From: Methanocella paludicola SANAE
Lineage (GTDB): Archaea; Halobacteriota; Methanocellia; Methanocellales; Methanocellaceae
Assembly: GCF_000011005.1 (NCBI RefSeq)
Contig: NC_013665.1
Span: forward strand, 2,395,501-2,459,500
Direction: 5' to 3'
DNA: 64,000 bases
Position numbers and translations under genes: made by a program. The notes below the pieces were generated by a model that did not search any database, had not been told where the DNA came from, and worked only from the letters and a program-made list of their open reading frames with translations. Below are positions 1 through 8,499 of this stretch, in pieces. How positions within the stretch are numbered: position 1 is the stretch's first letter; the number at the start of each line of letters is the position of its first letter.

Positions 1-1
1 C

Positions 2-1813
2 TTTGACCGTGAGGGAGAGCTCATCGGCGTCGAGGCGTATCATATCATCAAGGACGCTGCGCCGGCCGCGAAGTTCGACAGGGCCCGCTATAGCGCCATC
101 ACCAGGCAGGAGATCGAGCACGCCTTCGCGAACACCGTGCCCATCGACTTCGACCTTGCGGCCGCCGGCGAGGCCAGGCAGAAGATCGACCTCGTCTGGG
201 GCGCCGCCCTGACCAGATATATCTCGCTTACATGCGGCCGTTTAGGGAATAGCTTCCTGTCCGTGGGCAGGGTCCAGACGCCGCTACTGGCGCTCATCGT
301 GGACCGGGAGAAGGATATCAAGGCCTTCACCCCCACGCCTTACTGGGAGATCTACGCCACGTTCACTAACGGCGAGGAGTTCGTCGCCGGCCACACCGGC
401 AACCGGTTCACGGAAAAAGCGAAGGCTGAGGGCATCATGGCCCGCCTTGGCAGGACCGGAAAGGTCGCCGACTATAAGAAGGAGCCCCGGGTCGAATACC
501 CGCCCATACCGTTCTCCACAACAGAGTTCATACGGGCCGCAGCGAGCATAGGCTTCAGCGCCGCCAACGCCATGCGCATCGCCGAGAACCTGTACGTCAA
601 CGGCTGGATCTCGTACCCGCGTACAGATAATACCGTTTATCCCGCGAGCCTGAACCTGAAAGAGATCGTCGCCCAGTTCGCTGGCGGCGAGTTCGGCAAA
701 TACGCACAAAGATTACTGGAGCAGAGCAGTTTCAAGCCCACCAGGGGCAAAAAAGAGACCACTGACCACCCGCCCATATACCCGGTCGCCAGCGCCCGCA
801 AGTCGGAGATAAAGGCGGACGAGTGGCGCGTTTATGAGCTGGTCGTGAGCCGGTTCTTCGCCACGCTCGCGCCCCCGGCCGAGTACGAGGTCCGCAACGT
901 CTGCGTGGACGTGAACGGCGAGCGTTTCAAAGCCACCGGCTCCATGCTGTCGACTCCGGGATACAGGCTATACTATCCTTATGGTATGGCAAAGGAAGAG
1001 CTGCTCCCCGAGCTGTCCGTCGGCCAGGAACTGGCCGTTAAGAATGCTGCGATGGACGAAAAGCTCACGAAGCCGCCCGTACGCTACGGCCAGGGCAAGC
1101 TCGTCAAGATGATGGAAGACCTGGGACTGGGCACGAAATCCACCAGGCACGAGGCCATCCAGAAGCTATATGCCAGGAACTACGTCCACGGCAACCCGCC
1201 CGTGCCCACGAACACGGCGTTCGCCGTCGTGGGCGCCCTGGAGAAGTACGCGGACCTCATCACCAAGCCGGACATGACCAGCCGGCTCGAGTCGGACATG
1301 GACAGTATCGCGGAAGGCAAGATAAAAGAGGAGGCCGTCGTGCAGGAATCCCAGGGCATGCTCGAGACCATCTTCGACGACCTTGACAAGAACCATAACG
1401 ATATCAGGGAGGTCCTTTACGAGGGCCTGCGCGAGGACAGGCGCATCGGCAAATGCCCGAGCTGCGGCAAGGACCTTTACGTGAGGAAGAGCAAGAAGGG
1501 AGGCCGGTTCATCGGCTGTGAAGGCTATCCGGAATGTAATTTCATACTGCCCCTGCCCCGCATGGGCACTATAATAGTGACCGAGAAGAACTGCGATAAG
1601 CACGGCATCAGCCACATCCGTATCGTCAACGGAGGCTCGAAGCCGTGGGACCTGGGGTGCCCGCAGTGCAACTACGAGGAGTGGCAGAAGAAGAACGCCG
1701 CCGAGAAGGTCACGCCCGTCCGGAAGTCATCCGAGCCGGCGAAGAAGCCCGCCCGTAAGACCACTAAAAAGAAGGCCGCCGACGATAAGGGCGCCCCGTT
1801 AGTTAAAAGTTAA
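2..1813 (+). CDS. topA: DNA topoisomerase I (type IA), 5'-truncated by window edge
   Basis: Relaxes negatively supercoiled DNA through a transient 5'-phosphotyrosine break. The reading frame is open from base 2, and the first visible residues (FDREGELIG) are the acidic TOPRIM motif, so the true start lies upstream and about 603 residues are visible. The active-site tyrosine is expected in the SYPRTDN motif, near visible residue 200. The C-terminus carries a CPSC...C...C zinc-ribbon module, then a second partial Cys cluster (CDKHG...CPQC) and a Lys/Ala-rich basic tail, as in archaeal TopA. A run of T residues follows the stop codon and probably serves as an archaeal terminator. Family assignment is secure. 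The missing N-terminus is only a window effect. Confidence 0.95.
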   Translation, partial: FDREGELIGVEAYHIIKDAAPAAKFDRARYSAITRQEIEHAFANTVPIDFDLAAAGEARQKIDLVWGAALTRYISLTCGRLGNSFLSVGRVQTPLLALIVDREKDIKAFTPTPYWEIYATFTNGEEFVAGHTGNRFTEKAKAEGIMARLGRTGKVADYKKEPRVEYPPIPFSTTEFIRAAASIGFSAANAMRIAENLYVNGWISYPRTDNTVYPASLNLKEIVAQFAGGEFGKYAQRLLEQSSFKPTRGKKETTDHPPIYPVASARKSEIKADEWRVYELVVSRFFATLAPPAEYEVRNVCVDVNGERFKATGSMLSTPGYRLYYPYGMAKEELLPELSVGQELAVKNAAMDEKLTKPPVRYGQGKLVKMMEDLGLGTKSTRHEAIQKLYARNYVHGNPPVPTNTAFAVVGALEKYADLITKPDMTSRLESDMDSIAEGKIKEEAVVQESQGMLETIFDDLDKNHNDIREVLYEGLREDRRIGKCPSCGKDLYVRKSKKGGRFIGCEGYPECNFILPLPRMGTIIVTEKNCDKHGISHIRIVNGGSKPWDLGCPQCNYEEWQKKNAAEKVTPVRKSSEPAKKPARKTTKKKAADDKGAPLVKS

Positions 1814-1831
1814 AAAATTTTTTTTAAATGT

Positions 1832-2710
1832 TTATACGCCGAAGGCGTTCTTGAGCGGTGTCGGTGCTGCGATAGTAGCCGACCCGTGCTCCAGGCGCTC
1901 CTCGGCCCACGCGTAAGCCAGCGTGTAGAACGACGTGCGCACGAACATGTTCAGCGTGTTCACGAAGGAGATGGCCATGAAGGCGAACACGACTGCGACT
2001 GCGACGCCGAGCATCCAGCTCAGCCCGCCGAGCAGCGCATAGAGGCCGATGGCGATGAGTATGGAGAATACGACCCCGAAGAAGCCGAACAGGCCTGTCA
2101 GGATGCGGATGCCCGCCTCGCCCGCGCCTATGAGCACCAGGTTGTTCCTGGCGATGTCGAACGCCTTCTTGAACGTGTCCACGAAGCCCAGGCTGCCGAT
2201 GACCGCCACGGGTATGAGGAGCGCGCTGGCGATCTTCCAGCCCTCCTCAAGGGCGACCGTTAAAATTGGCGCGAGGAGCCCGTATATGGCGCCGCGCCTC
2301 TGCCTCCGGGAGTTCTTCATCGAGCCGACCAGCATCGAGACGACGACGGCGACGACCGCCAGGCCCAGGATGACGTGCCACCGGGACAGCGCCCTGCCGA
2401 AGGCCTTACGCAGCGAAGAGCGGCCGAACTTCACGTGCTCGTATATGGCGAACGATGACACGGCCATGAAGAGATAGTTCACCATGAAGCTGAGCAGCAG
2501 CGCCCCGAATAGGACGACGATGAATAACGGCCCCAGGCCGCTATTCGTGAAGACGTTAGAGAGCACTGCCGCGATAAAGACCGCTATACCGATGAAGGCT
2601 CCAAGCACTACGGAACAGAACGAGGGGAGCAGAAGCCCCGGCTCCTCCGTCACCATCCGAAAACACTCGACGATGTACTTGAAAGCCTGTTCGATCGATT
2701 CGAAGACCAT
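1832..2710 (-). CDS. Polytopic membrane protein, DUF6159-like
   Basis: A 292-residue integral membrane protein with about six hydrophobic segments. The N-terminal cytoplasmic stretch (MVFESIEQAFKYIVECFRMV) precedes the first helix, and there is a basic loop near residues 130-140 (SMKNSRRQRRG). The overall pattern resembles the archaeal and bacterial DUF6159 membrane family, which has no known function. It is transcribed convergently towards topA, with only about 18 bp between the two stop codons. No catalytic motif is visible. Confidence is high that it is a real gene and modest for the family name. Confidence 0.75.
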   Translation of the reverse strand: MVFESIEQAFKYIVECFRMVTEEPGLLLPSFCSVVLGAFIGIAVFIAAVLSNVFTNSGLGPLFIVVLFGALLLSFMVNYLFMAVSSFAIYEHVKFGRSSLRKAFGRALSRWHVILGLAVVAVVVSMLVGSMKNSRRQRRGAIYGLLAPILTVALEEGWKIASALLIPVAVIGSLGFVDTFKKAFDIARNNLVLIGAGEAGIRILTGLFGFFGVVFSILIAIGLYALLGGLSWMLGVAVAVVFAFMAISFVNTLNMFVRTSFYTLAYAWAEERLEHGSATIAAPTPLKNAFGV

Positions 2711-2843
2711 TTAAACCTCTCCTTTAATAATCGGTTTTCCATCATAGATACGCCACGCATATATAAAACTATGCGAGCGGCGCCGAAGGCAAAGTTTATT
2801 TCTCAATAGGGCAATTGAGTATTCACAGAGGCATCAGGGCTCG

Positions 2844-3494
2844 TTGAAGGTCGAAAATATGCAGGCCAGGGAACAGATCTCGGAGATCAGGCAGTGCCCA
2901 AGGCACGGTTATTTCCGCGGCAGCCAGTGTAATTGCGGCAGCCCGGGCAGGTTCATTTTATCCGGCTTTAAGGCAGAAAAGCTTGGCAGGATCATATCCG
3001 GCGCATTGAGGCATTTCCCGGCGGAGCTCGGGCTAAAGCTCGATGAGCACGGATGGGCGAACATTGACGACCTGGAGAGGGCGATCGCCGCTAAATACTC
3101 GTGGGCAAGGCGGGAGCACATCGAGGCCATGCTCGATACGGACGAGAAAGGCCGGTATGAGCATGACGGCGAAAGGGTCCGGGCCAGATACGGCCACTCC
3201 ATTAAAGTGGACCTCGACTACCCGGAGGCGGACTATGACCTGCTCTATTACGGCACGAGCGAGGAAGAGGCCGACCGCATACTGGAGATCGGGCTGAAGC
3301 CGGTGAACCAGCACCACGTACACCTGAGCAAATCCATCGAGGAGGCAGTTAAGGTCGCCTGCATACGGACCGAGAATCCGGTCATAATATCGATTGATGC
3401 TCGAAAGGCAAAAGAGAACGGCATCAGGATCTTAGACGCGGGGCCTGTGTGCCTGTCAGGGCCTATTCCGCCCGAGTACCTGAAGATCGAATGA
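2844..3494 (+). CDS. kptA: RNA 2'-phosphotransferase (Tpt1/KptA family)
   Basis: Transfers an internal RNA 2'-phosphate to NAD+, giving ADP-ribose 1'',2''-cyclic phosphate and nicotinamide. Visible signatures are LRHFPAELGLKLDEHGW (conserved Arg-His of the N-terminal lobe), the YGTSEEEADRILEIGL segment, and HHVHLSKS in the NAD-binding lobe. A short Cys-rich extension (CPRHGYFRGSQCNCG) at residues 17-31 looks like a zinc knuckle, as in several archaeal homologues. The listed start is TTG at 2844. An in-frame ATG at 2859 would remove five residues and is equally possible. The 3' end overlaps the convergent rtcA by 32 bp. Confidence 0.9.
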   Translation: MKVENMQAREQISEIRQCPRHGYFRGSQCNCGSPGRFILSGFKAEKLGRIISGALRHFPAELGLKLDEHGWANIDDLERAIAAKYSWARREHIEAMLDTDEKGRYEHDGERVRARYGHSIKVDLDYPEADYDLLYYGTSEEEADRILEIGLKPVNQHHVHLSKSIEEAVKVACIRTENPVIISIDARKAKENGIRILDAGPVCLSGPIPPEYLKIE

Positions 3495-4485
3495 GCGTCT
3501 TCTCGTCTATCCTTTTTATCTCGAATTTTCTGCCGGTCATCTGCTCTACCACTCGTATGCCAGCAGCGGTATGGTCTGTAAGCCGGCTGGCCGATATGCT
3601 GGACTCGCCTTCCGACAGCGCCATATAAATAATAAGCTGGTCCGCCAGGTGGGCGTCCACTGCCGCTCCCGACTTCAGCGCGCCGGCCAGCTGCGATGCC
3701 GCCTCGCGCCCGACTTTTTCAGCGGGCTTTCCTCGTTCGCCCAGGGCGATTCCCCCTGCCAGCCCTTTATAAAGCGTGATGCTGGAGCCCAGAGAGGTAT
3801 CGTTCCGTATATCGAGCTGTATATCGCCGACATCATATCCCTGGGACCGAAGGTATTCGACAGCAGCTTTTGCCTGCCGCTCGCAGACGTGGGACGGCAG
3901 GTGGGATGAGGCGGATACGCCCTCCACCGCTATCCCGCAGGGCTCCGTCAGGTCGATGCCCTGTAACGCCGAAGGCGATGTACGCACGATGACATGGCCG
4001 TTACCGGCGGGGAAAAAGCCCCTGGCAAGGAGCGAAGACTCAATATGAAAGCCGAAACGGGCAAGGGCGGGCATGGTGACGCTATGGAAATAATCGTATG
4101 GAGGGGCCCATTTTACGTCCGTCCCGCCAGTCATATCAAGCGTGACGGGCCCGGGCGCATACGCGGCGATGGGCAGGATGCTTTGCAATGCGAGAGTAAT
4201 GCTTCCTGCAGTCCCCATGTTAATGGTATAATTTCCCGGCTTGATGGGGCCGGGGTGGAAAGTAACCTCGGTAGAACCGTGTCTCAGGCCTTCCACGGAG
4301 GCGTCCGTCATATCGCGGGCGATCTCGATAGATTTTACGTGCTGTATGCCCAGCCCTGGCCTGGGGCGGCTTTTGCGTATGTTGACGATGCGGACGGCCT
4401 TCTGCATGATGGCGGAAAGGGCGATGGCGGTGCGCAATATCTGGCCTCCCCCTTCGCCTACCGAGCCGTCTACAGTCAAGAGCAT
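3463..4485 (-). CDS. rtcA: RNA 3'-terminal phosphate cyclase
   Basis: Converts an RNA 3'-phosphate to a 2',3'-cyclic phosphate using ATP and a covalent AMP-histidine intermediate. The protein has 340 residues, the usual RtcA length. Family motifs seen are the N-terminal DGSVGEGGGQILRTA, RGFFPAGNGHV near residue 155, LPSHVCERQA near 195, and the C-terminal LTDHTAAG, whose His is the expected adenylylated residue. It overlaps kptA tail-to-tail, so two enzymes acting on RNA phosphate ends sit together. Confidence 0.93.
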   Translation of the reverse strand: MLLTVDGSVGEGGGQILRTAIALSAIMQKAVRIVNIRKSRPRPGLGIQHVKSIEIARDMTDASVEGLRHGSTEVTFHPGPIKPGNYTINMGTAGSITLALQSILPIAAYAPGPVTLDMTGGTDVKWAPPYDYFHSVTMPALARFGFHIESSLLARGFFPAGNGHVIVRTSPSALQGIDLTEPCGIAVEGVSASSHLPSHVCERQAKAAVEYLRSQGYDVGDIQLDIRNDTSLGSSITLYKGLAGGIALGERGKPAEKVGREAASQLAGALKSGAAVDAHLADQLIIYMALSEGESSISASRLTDHTAAGIRVVEQMTGRKFEIKRIDEKTLIRSSGTRAE

Positions 4486-4523
4486 AAAAAAGAATGGGGC
4501 GCTTTAATAATAATTGTTAGCCT

Positions 4524-6023
4524 CTACCCGAATATGTTAGCGATATACGTGAGCATGCTGTTTATCAGGTAACCGATGTACGTCAGGCTGAGCCCGGGAA
4601 TTGCGACTAGCTCTACCGGGACTTCCAGGTGGCCGCCCGGGATGACCTCTATGCTGGCCGTGACGTTCCTATAGCCGTCCCTTGAGACCGTATATGAGTA
4701 AACGCCATACTGGATCCTGGTCAGATTCGTCGAGCCCGTCCCTACCAGCTCGCCGTTCAGGTATATGGAAGCGTCGGAGGGGTTGACCTTAAAATAAACA
4801 TCTCCTGTACTCGGCTTCAGTATCTTAGTGATCCGGGAAGTGCCATCCGAGTGCACGGTGACCGTAACATTCTCGGGAAGGTATCCGTCCATCTGCAGGC
4901 TGCACGAATGCTCGCCGGCCCTTACGCCGGTGATGTTGAAGGGCGTCGTGCGGCCAGTGTACGCGCCGTCGAGCCATATGTTGGCACCCGCCGGGTCTGA
5001 AATGACTTCGATAGAGCCCGAGTCGATGAAGTCGACGGTGACGGGAACGCTATAGTCGTGCGATACATTCATCATGTTATGATAGTAGACCGAGAATGCG
5101 TTGGATACCGTGGTCGTATCGTTACCCATGAAATTATAGGTGACCCTGACCGCGAAGTTTTCCATCGGGGAGCTTATGGTAACGCGCTTGAACTCGTAGT
5201 TGCCCTCGGCGTTCGTCGTCGTGGACATGACCGGGCAGAAGGCGATGCCGTCGACCCTGCAAAGCTCGACGACCGCCCCGTAGAGAGGCACGCCATTCTT
5301 CTGCTTCACATAGCCATGCACGATATTAACGCCTTCGGCAGGCGCTGCGTGATAAGTACTGCCGTTACCGGCCAGCGATATGGATAGTACGGCAGTGAAC
5401 GTGTCGTCGCTCCTGACATGAACGCTGGTCTTGCCGGTGGAATATGTCCTGCCGTTCTCGTTGTGCTCGGCCCAGACCTGGTAATCTCCGGCGGGCAGGT
5501 AGAACTGCCAGTTATCTCCAGGCTCGGATGAGACAAAGTCGTACATACCGTTACTCAGGTAAACGGTGGACGATACATACTCTTTATAATCATTTACGTT
5601 GACCACCTTGCCGGTGAGCCAGCCATAGTTGGACGGCGGATAATAATAGATCTGCACGTCGTGAGTTATGATCTGGTTCTTGTAGATCCAGAAGAACTCT
5701 GTCTTATCTTTATAAGATTTACCGCTACTGTTGTAGGTGGCGACAAGGCGGAAATTGTTCCGGCCATCGAAGCCATATATGGGGATCTTATCAATGGTGA
5801 AACTGCCATCGGCTGCAGAGACCGTAGAGCTGAAAACTTCGCTCAGGTTGTTCTGTATCTCAACAATGGCATTAGCGATCGGCACGTTGTCTCTTCCGAT
5901 CACTTTACCGGTTACCACGCCACATCCATCGTCGGCATGAGAGACCGGCATTATAGCAATAAATAACGGTATGATAAGTAATAATACGAATAAACGAAAG
6001 TCCATTTTTAACATTTTTACCAC
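4524..6023 (-). CDS. Secreted protein with carboxypeptidase-like and PEGA domains
   Basis: A 499-residue exported protein. An N-terminal signal peptide (LFVLLLIIPLFIAIMPVSHA) is followed by several beta-sandwich repeats of the carboxypeptidase-regulatory type, each starting with a GxVxGxNxxPIxxAxV pattern. Two PEGA domains of about 65 residues follow (SDPAGANIWLDGAYTG and NPSDASIYLNGELVG). The end is hydrophobic and may anchor the protein. Many N-glycosylation sequons (NxS/T) are present. No enzyme motif is visible, so a cell-surface structural or adhesive role is inferred. It lies directly downstream of another surface protein on the same strand, with a 55-bp gap, so the two may be cotranscribed. 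Confidence 0.8.
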   Translation of the reverse strand: MVKMLKMDFRLFVLLLIIPLFIAIMPVSHADDGCGVVTGKVIGRDNVPIANAIVEIQNNLSEVFSSTVSAADGSFTIDKIPIYGFDGRNNFRLVATYNSSGKSYKDKTEFFWIYKNQIITHDVQIYYYPPSNYGWLTGKVVNVNDYKEYVSSTVYLSNGMYDFVSSEPGDNWQFYLPAGDYQVWAEHNENGRTYSTGKTSVHVRSDDTFTAVLSISLAGNGSTYHAAPAEGVNIVHGYVKQKNGVPLYGAVVELCRVDGIAFCPVMSTTTNAEGNYEFKRVTISSPMENFAVRVTYNFMGNDTTTVSNAFSVYYHNMMNVSHDYSVPVTVDFIDSGSIEVISDPAGANIWLDGAYTGRTTPFNITGVRAGEHSCSLQMDGYLPENVTVTVHSDGTSRITKILKPSTGDVYFKVNPSDASIYLNGELVGTGSTNLTRIQYGVYSYTVSRDGYRNVTASIEVIPGGHLEVPVELVAIPGLSLTYIGYLINSMLTYIANIFG

Positions 6024-6078
6024 GAGAACAAATAAAAAGAGATTAAGGGGAAATTAATCCCCTTAGTCTACTAGATCC

Positions 6079-8091
6079 TTAGTTCTCTTTCCTCGCGACG
6101 AGGTAGGCTACACCGAGTAATCCGGCCAGCGCGAACAGGGTCTCAAAGCCCGGGGTCGGGACTGGGGTCGGAGTCGGGGTGGGGGTTGCCGGAGCAACCG
6201 TTGCCGTAGCGCTCGCGCTCGGGGTCGGCGTTATGCTGACCGGGGCGATGTACGAGTAGTCGGGTATAGCGATGTTGTGGGTCGCAGTACCATACTCAGA
6301 GCCGGGGACGTAGGTCGCGTTCTGGTAGTCCTTGAGGTCGCTCGGGAAGGGACCCATAACGAACACTGCATACCAAATGTGGCCTTCCTTCTCACCCGTT
6401 ACGTTGTAAACGTTCCAGGGTACTCTGTAGTAGGTGTACATACCGACTGCTGCGGTCCTGCCGTCGTTCGAGAGCTGCGGGTTCTCGGGGATGTCCACTA
6501 TGCCAGTGTTCTCCCATCTGCCGAGGGTCTCGTTCCACTTGACATTCCACAGGGTCACGTTAGCGTTCGGGATACCGACCTTGTTCATGTCGGTGACGAT
6601 GCCCGACACAGTGCCCCAGCCGACTACGCGGACCGTGGTCGTGTCGCTCAGGTTGTGGCCGTACATGATGGCTGCCGTACCGGTGATGTTGACCTTACCG
6701 ACAGTGTTGTTGGAGGTCAGCAGGATCCAGGCCTGGCCGTTGAGGTCGGTGATGTTGGTCTTGACCTTCGGCAGGGTGGCGACCGTGTCGTTGTCAGATT
6801 CGAACGTCACGGGGATGTTGGCCCTCTTGTACTTCTGGCCGTTGTAGTAGAGCTGTGCGATGATCCAGTCAGACTGGCCGCCAACGAGTATGGTGTCCTT
6901 CTCGGCGGTGACCTTGATCGCATCCGGCGGCGGGATCCTTAAGACGATCGAGCCGATGGAGGTCCTTGACCTGTTGATCGAGTAGTTGTTGCTCGCGCCG
7001 TAGATGGTCAGGTTGTCAGTCAGCTGAGCGCTGGCGTCAACGTAGCCGTGGATAGCGCCCTGGAGAACGATGTAGTCAAAGACGAACAGGCCGACGAACG
7101 GCTGGCTGCTGCTGGTCGTCCTCGTCATGTTGTAGATCTCGTAGTAGGTGCCGTTGCCGAACTGGCCCATGACGTGTAATGTGACGGGGATGCCACCGTA
7201 GCCGGTGCCATACGAGTCAACTACGTATCCGGTCCAGGATCCGGTCGGAGCCTCGAAGTAGATCTTGAGGTTGGCGAAGATGCTCGAGTCCTCTGCGTAG
7301 TAAGCCCAGATGGTGGAGTTGTTGCCGCCATAGAGTTCATCTACCCAGCCGAACTGTACGCAAGCCTTGCCCAGGTTGTCCTTGGTGGGCTGGTCGATTG
7401 CGGTGCCCTGGCCAGGTGCCACGAGGCTACCATTCGCAGCGCTCCAAGTCCACGGGAATCCACTCGTGAAGGTGTTGTTGGTTGCGTTACCGACGGTGAA
7501 GTTGATGTTGTAGCCGTCAGCGACCGGGTTGCCCAGTGCGTCGTACATGTAGGCGCAGATCTGTATGTTGTCCATGCCATCAGCTACGACGTGGCCTCTC
7601 TCGGCCTTCAGCTCGATCCTTGCGGGCTTGGTAAAGATAACGACCGACGTGGTCGAAGCGGACTGCTGGTCCCTGTCAATACCGAAAGCTGCAGAGTAAC
7701 CTTCTCCGTACGGCTCCTTGTACGCATACATCTTGTATGCAGCCATACCGGCGGCTAGAGTTGGAAATGCCGGAGATGGAGTCTGCGTATTAGAGCTGTA
7801 GGTAGCGTTGATACCAGTGATCTGGTAGTTACCGTACGCATCAGAGGTAGTGTTGAAGTATTCCTGTGATACATTGGATGCATTCACAATTGCAATATAA
7901 GCATTGCCGATGCCCACAGTACCGTTTACCGACGTAGTGACTCTGCCGGTCACTGAGCCCTTCTTCCCATCGTATGCGGCCGGGTACTTTAGGCCGAACT
8001 CAGTGGGATAGATGGCAGAAGCCGGCACCATTGCGCCGATAAAGCAGAGTATTACGAGTACTGCTAATGCTGCCTTAGTAATATTTTTCAT
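6079..8091 (-). CDS. PGF-CTERM-anchored cell-surface protein with Ig-like domains
   Basis: A 670-residue surface protein. It has a signal peptide (residues 1-26, ending around VPASA), a carboxypeptidase-regulatory-like repeat at about 45-125, invasin/Big-1-like Ig domains (ITDLNGQAWILLTSNNTVG is typical), and a second regulatory-like repeat. A Pro/Thr-rich linker comes next, followed by a C-terminal sorting signal of PGF, a hydrophobic helix and a basic tail (VARKEN). This tripartite end is the archaeosortase A substrate signature of Methanomicrobia and haloarchaea, so S-layer-associated anchoring is inferred. Asn-Xaa-Ser/Thr sequons are abundant, suggesting heavy glycosylation. Confidence 0.85.
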   Translation of the reverse strand: MKNITKAALAVLVILCFIGAMVPASAIYPTEFGLKYPAAYDGKKGSVTGRVTTSVNGTVGIGNAYIAIVNASNVSQEYFNTTSDAYGNYQITGINATYSSNTQTPSPAFPTLAAGMAAYKMYAYKEPYGEGYSAAFGIDRDQQSASTTSVVIFTKPARIELKAERGHVVADGMDNIQICAYMYDALGNPVADGYNINFTVGNATNNTFTSGFPWTWSAANGSLVAPGQGTAIDQPTKDNLGKACVQFGWVDELYGGNNSTIWAYYAEDSSIFANLKIYFEAPTGSWTGYVVDSYGTGYGGIPVTLHVMGQFGNGTYYEIYNMTRTTSSSQPFVGLFVFDYIVLQGAIHGYVDASAQLTDNLTIYGASNNYSINRSRTSIGSIVLRIPPPDAIKVTAEKDTILVGGQSDWIIAQLYYNGQKYKRANIPVTFESDNDTVATLPKVKTNITDLNGQAWILLTSNNTVGKVNITGTAAIMYGHNLSDTTTVRVVGWGTVSGIVTDMNKVGIPNANVTLWNVKWNETLGRWENTGIVDIPENPQLSNDGRTAAVGMYTYYRVPWNVYNVTGEKEGHIWYAVFVMGPFPSDLKDYQNATYVPGSEYGTATHNIAIPDYSYIAPVSITPTPSASATATVAPATPTPTPTPVPTPGFETLFALAGLLGVAYLVARKEN

Positions 8092-8499
8092 TAATTCAAC
8101 CTCCCATGGTTGTGTTTATTGTGCAAGCGGATATCATGGCCCGGATAAAACGGTCTTGTTTTATCGCCCCATATGCCGCATCTTCGACATATGCCGAACT
8201 AGACATCGCCAGATATAAATCCATATCCTATGGATTATTGGAGTAACATTAGGTCTTTCCCTAATAAATCTTTTTTGGTCTTTCCCCTATATAAAATGGG
8301 CTTCCGCAGGGACCAAAAGCACAGATAATATCACATTACACCGCTATATTTTTTGCCATGGGCTCGCCCGGCATCCCGATGCGCCGCCCCCAAATGCCTG
8401 CACCATACTAATAGCGAATATACGACAATTGACTAACATCCTCTACGGTCCACCATTAAATATATCAATATAGTACTATACTCTGAACTGTCGATCCGA
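8092..8499. other. Intergenic region between divergent genes
   Basis: This 408-bp AT-rich gap separates the surface-protein gene (leftward) from phosphoglycerate mutase (rightward). Its left half holds the palindrome and repeats listed separately. Its right end carries a TATA-like TTAAATATA at about 8456-8464, some 36-44 bases before the apgM ATG, implying a short leader for that gene. No coding potential or RNA gene was recognised in the middle. Confidence 0.5.
8213..8296 (-). promoter_or_regulatory. Putative promoter and operator of the PGF-CTERM surface gene
   Basis: Read on the minus strand, a TATA-like sequence (TTTATATCT) sits at about 8213-8221, roughly 120 bases upstream of the surface-protein ATG. 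It overlaps a perfect inverted repeat, AATCCATA-TCC-TATGGATT (8218-8236). Farther upstream are two direct repeats on the minus strand containing GGGAAAGACC (8252-8268 and 8277-8295). The palindrome touches the expected BRE/TATA position, so a repressor or activator site is plausible. The regulator is unknown. Confidence 0.4.

Noticed and set aside
6120-6200. Pro/Thr codon repeats as a tandem DNA repeat of interest
   Set aside because: They encode the expected Pro/Thr-rich wall-spanning linker before a PGF-CTERM signal.
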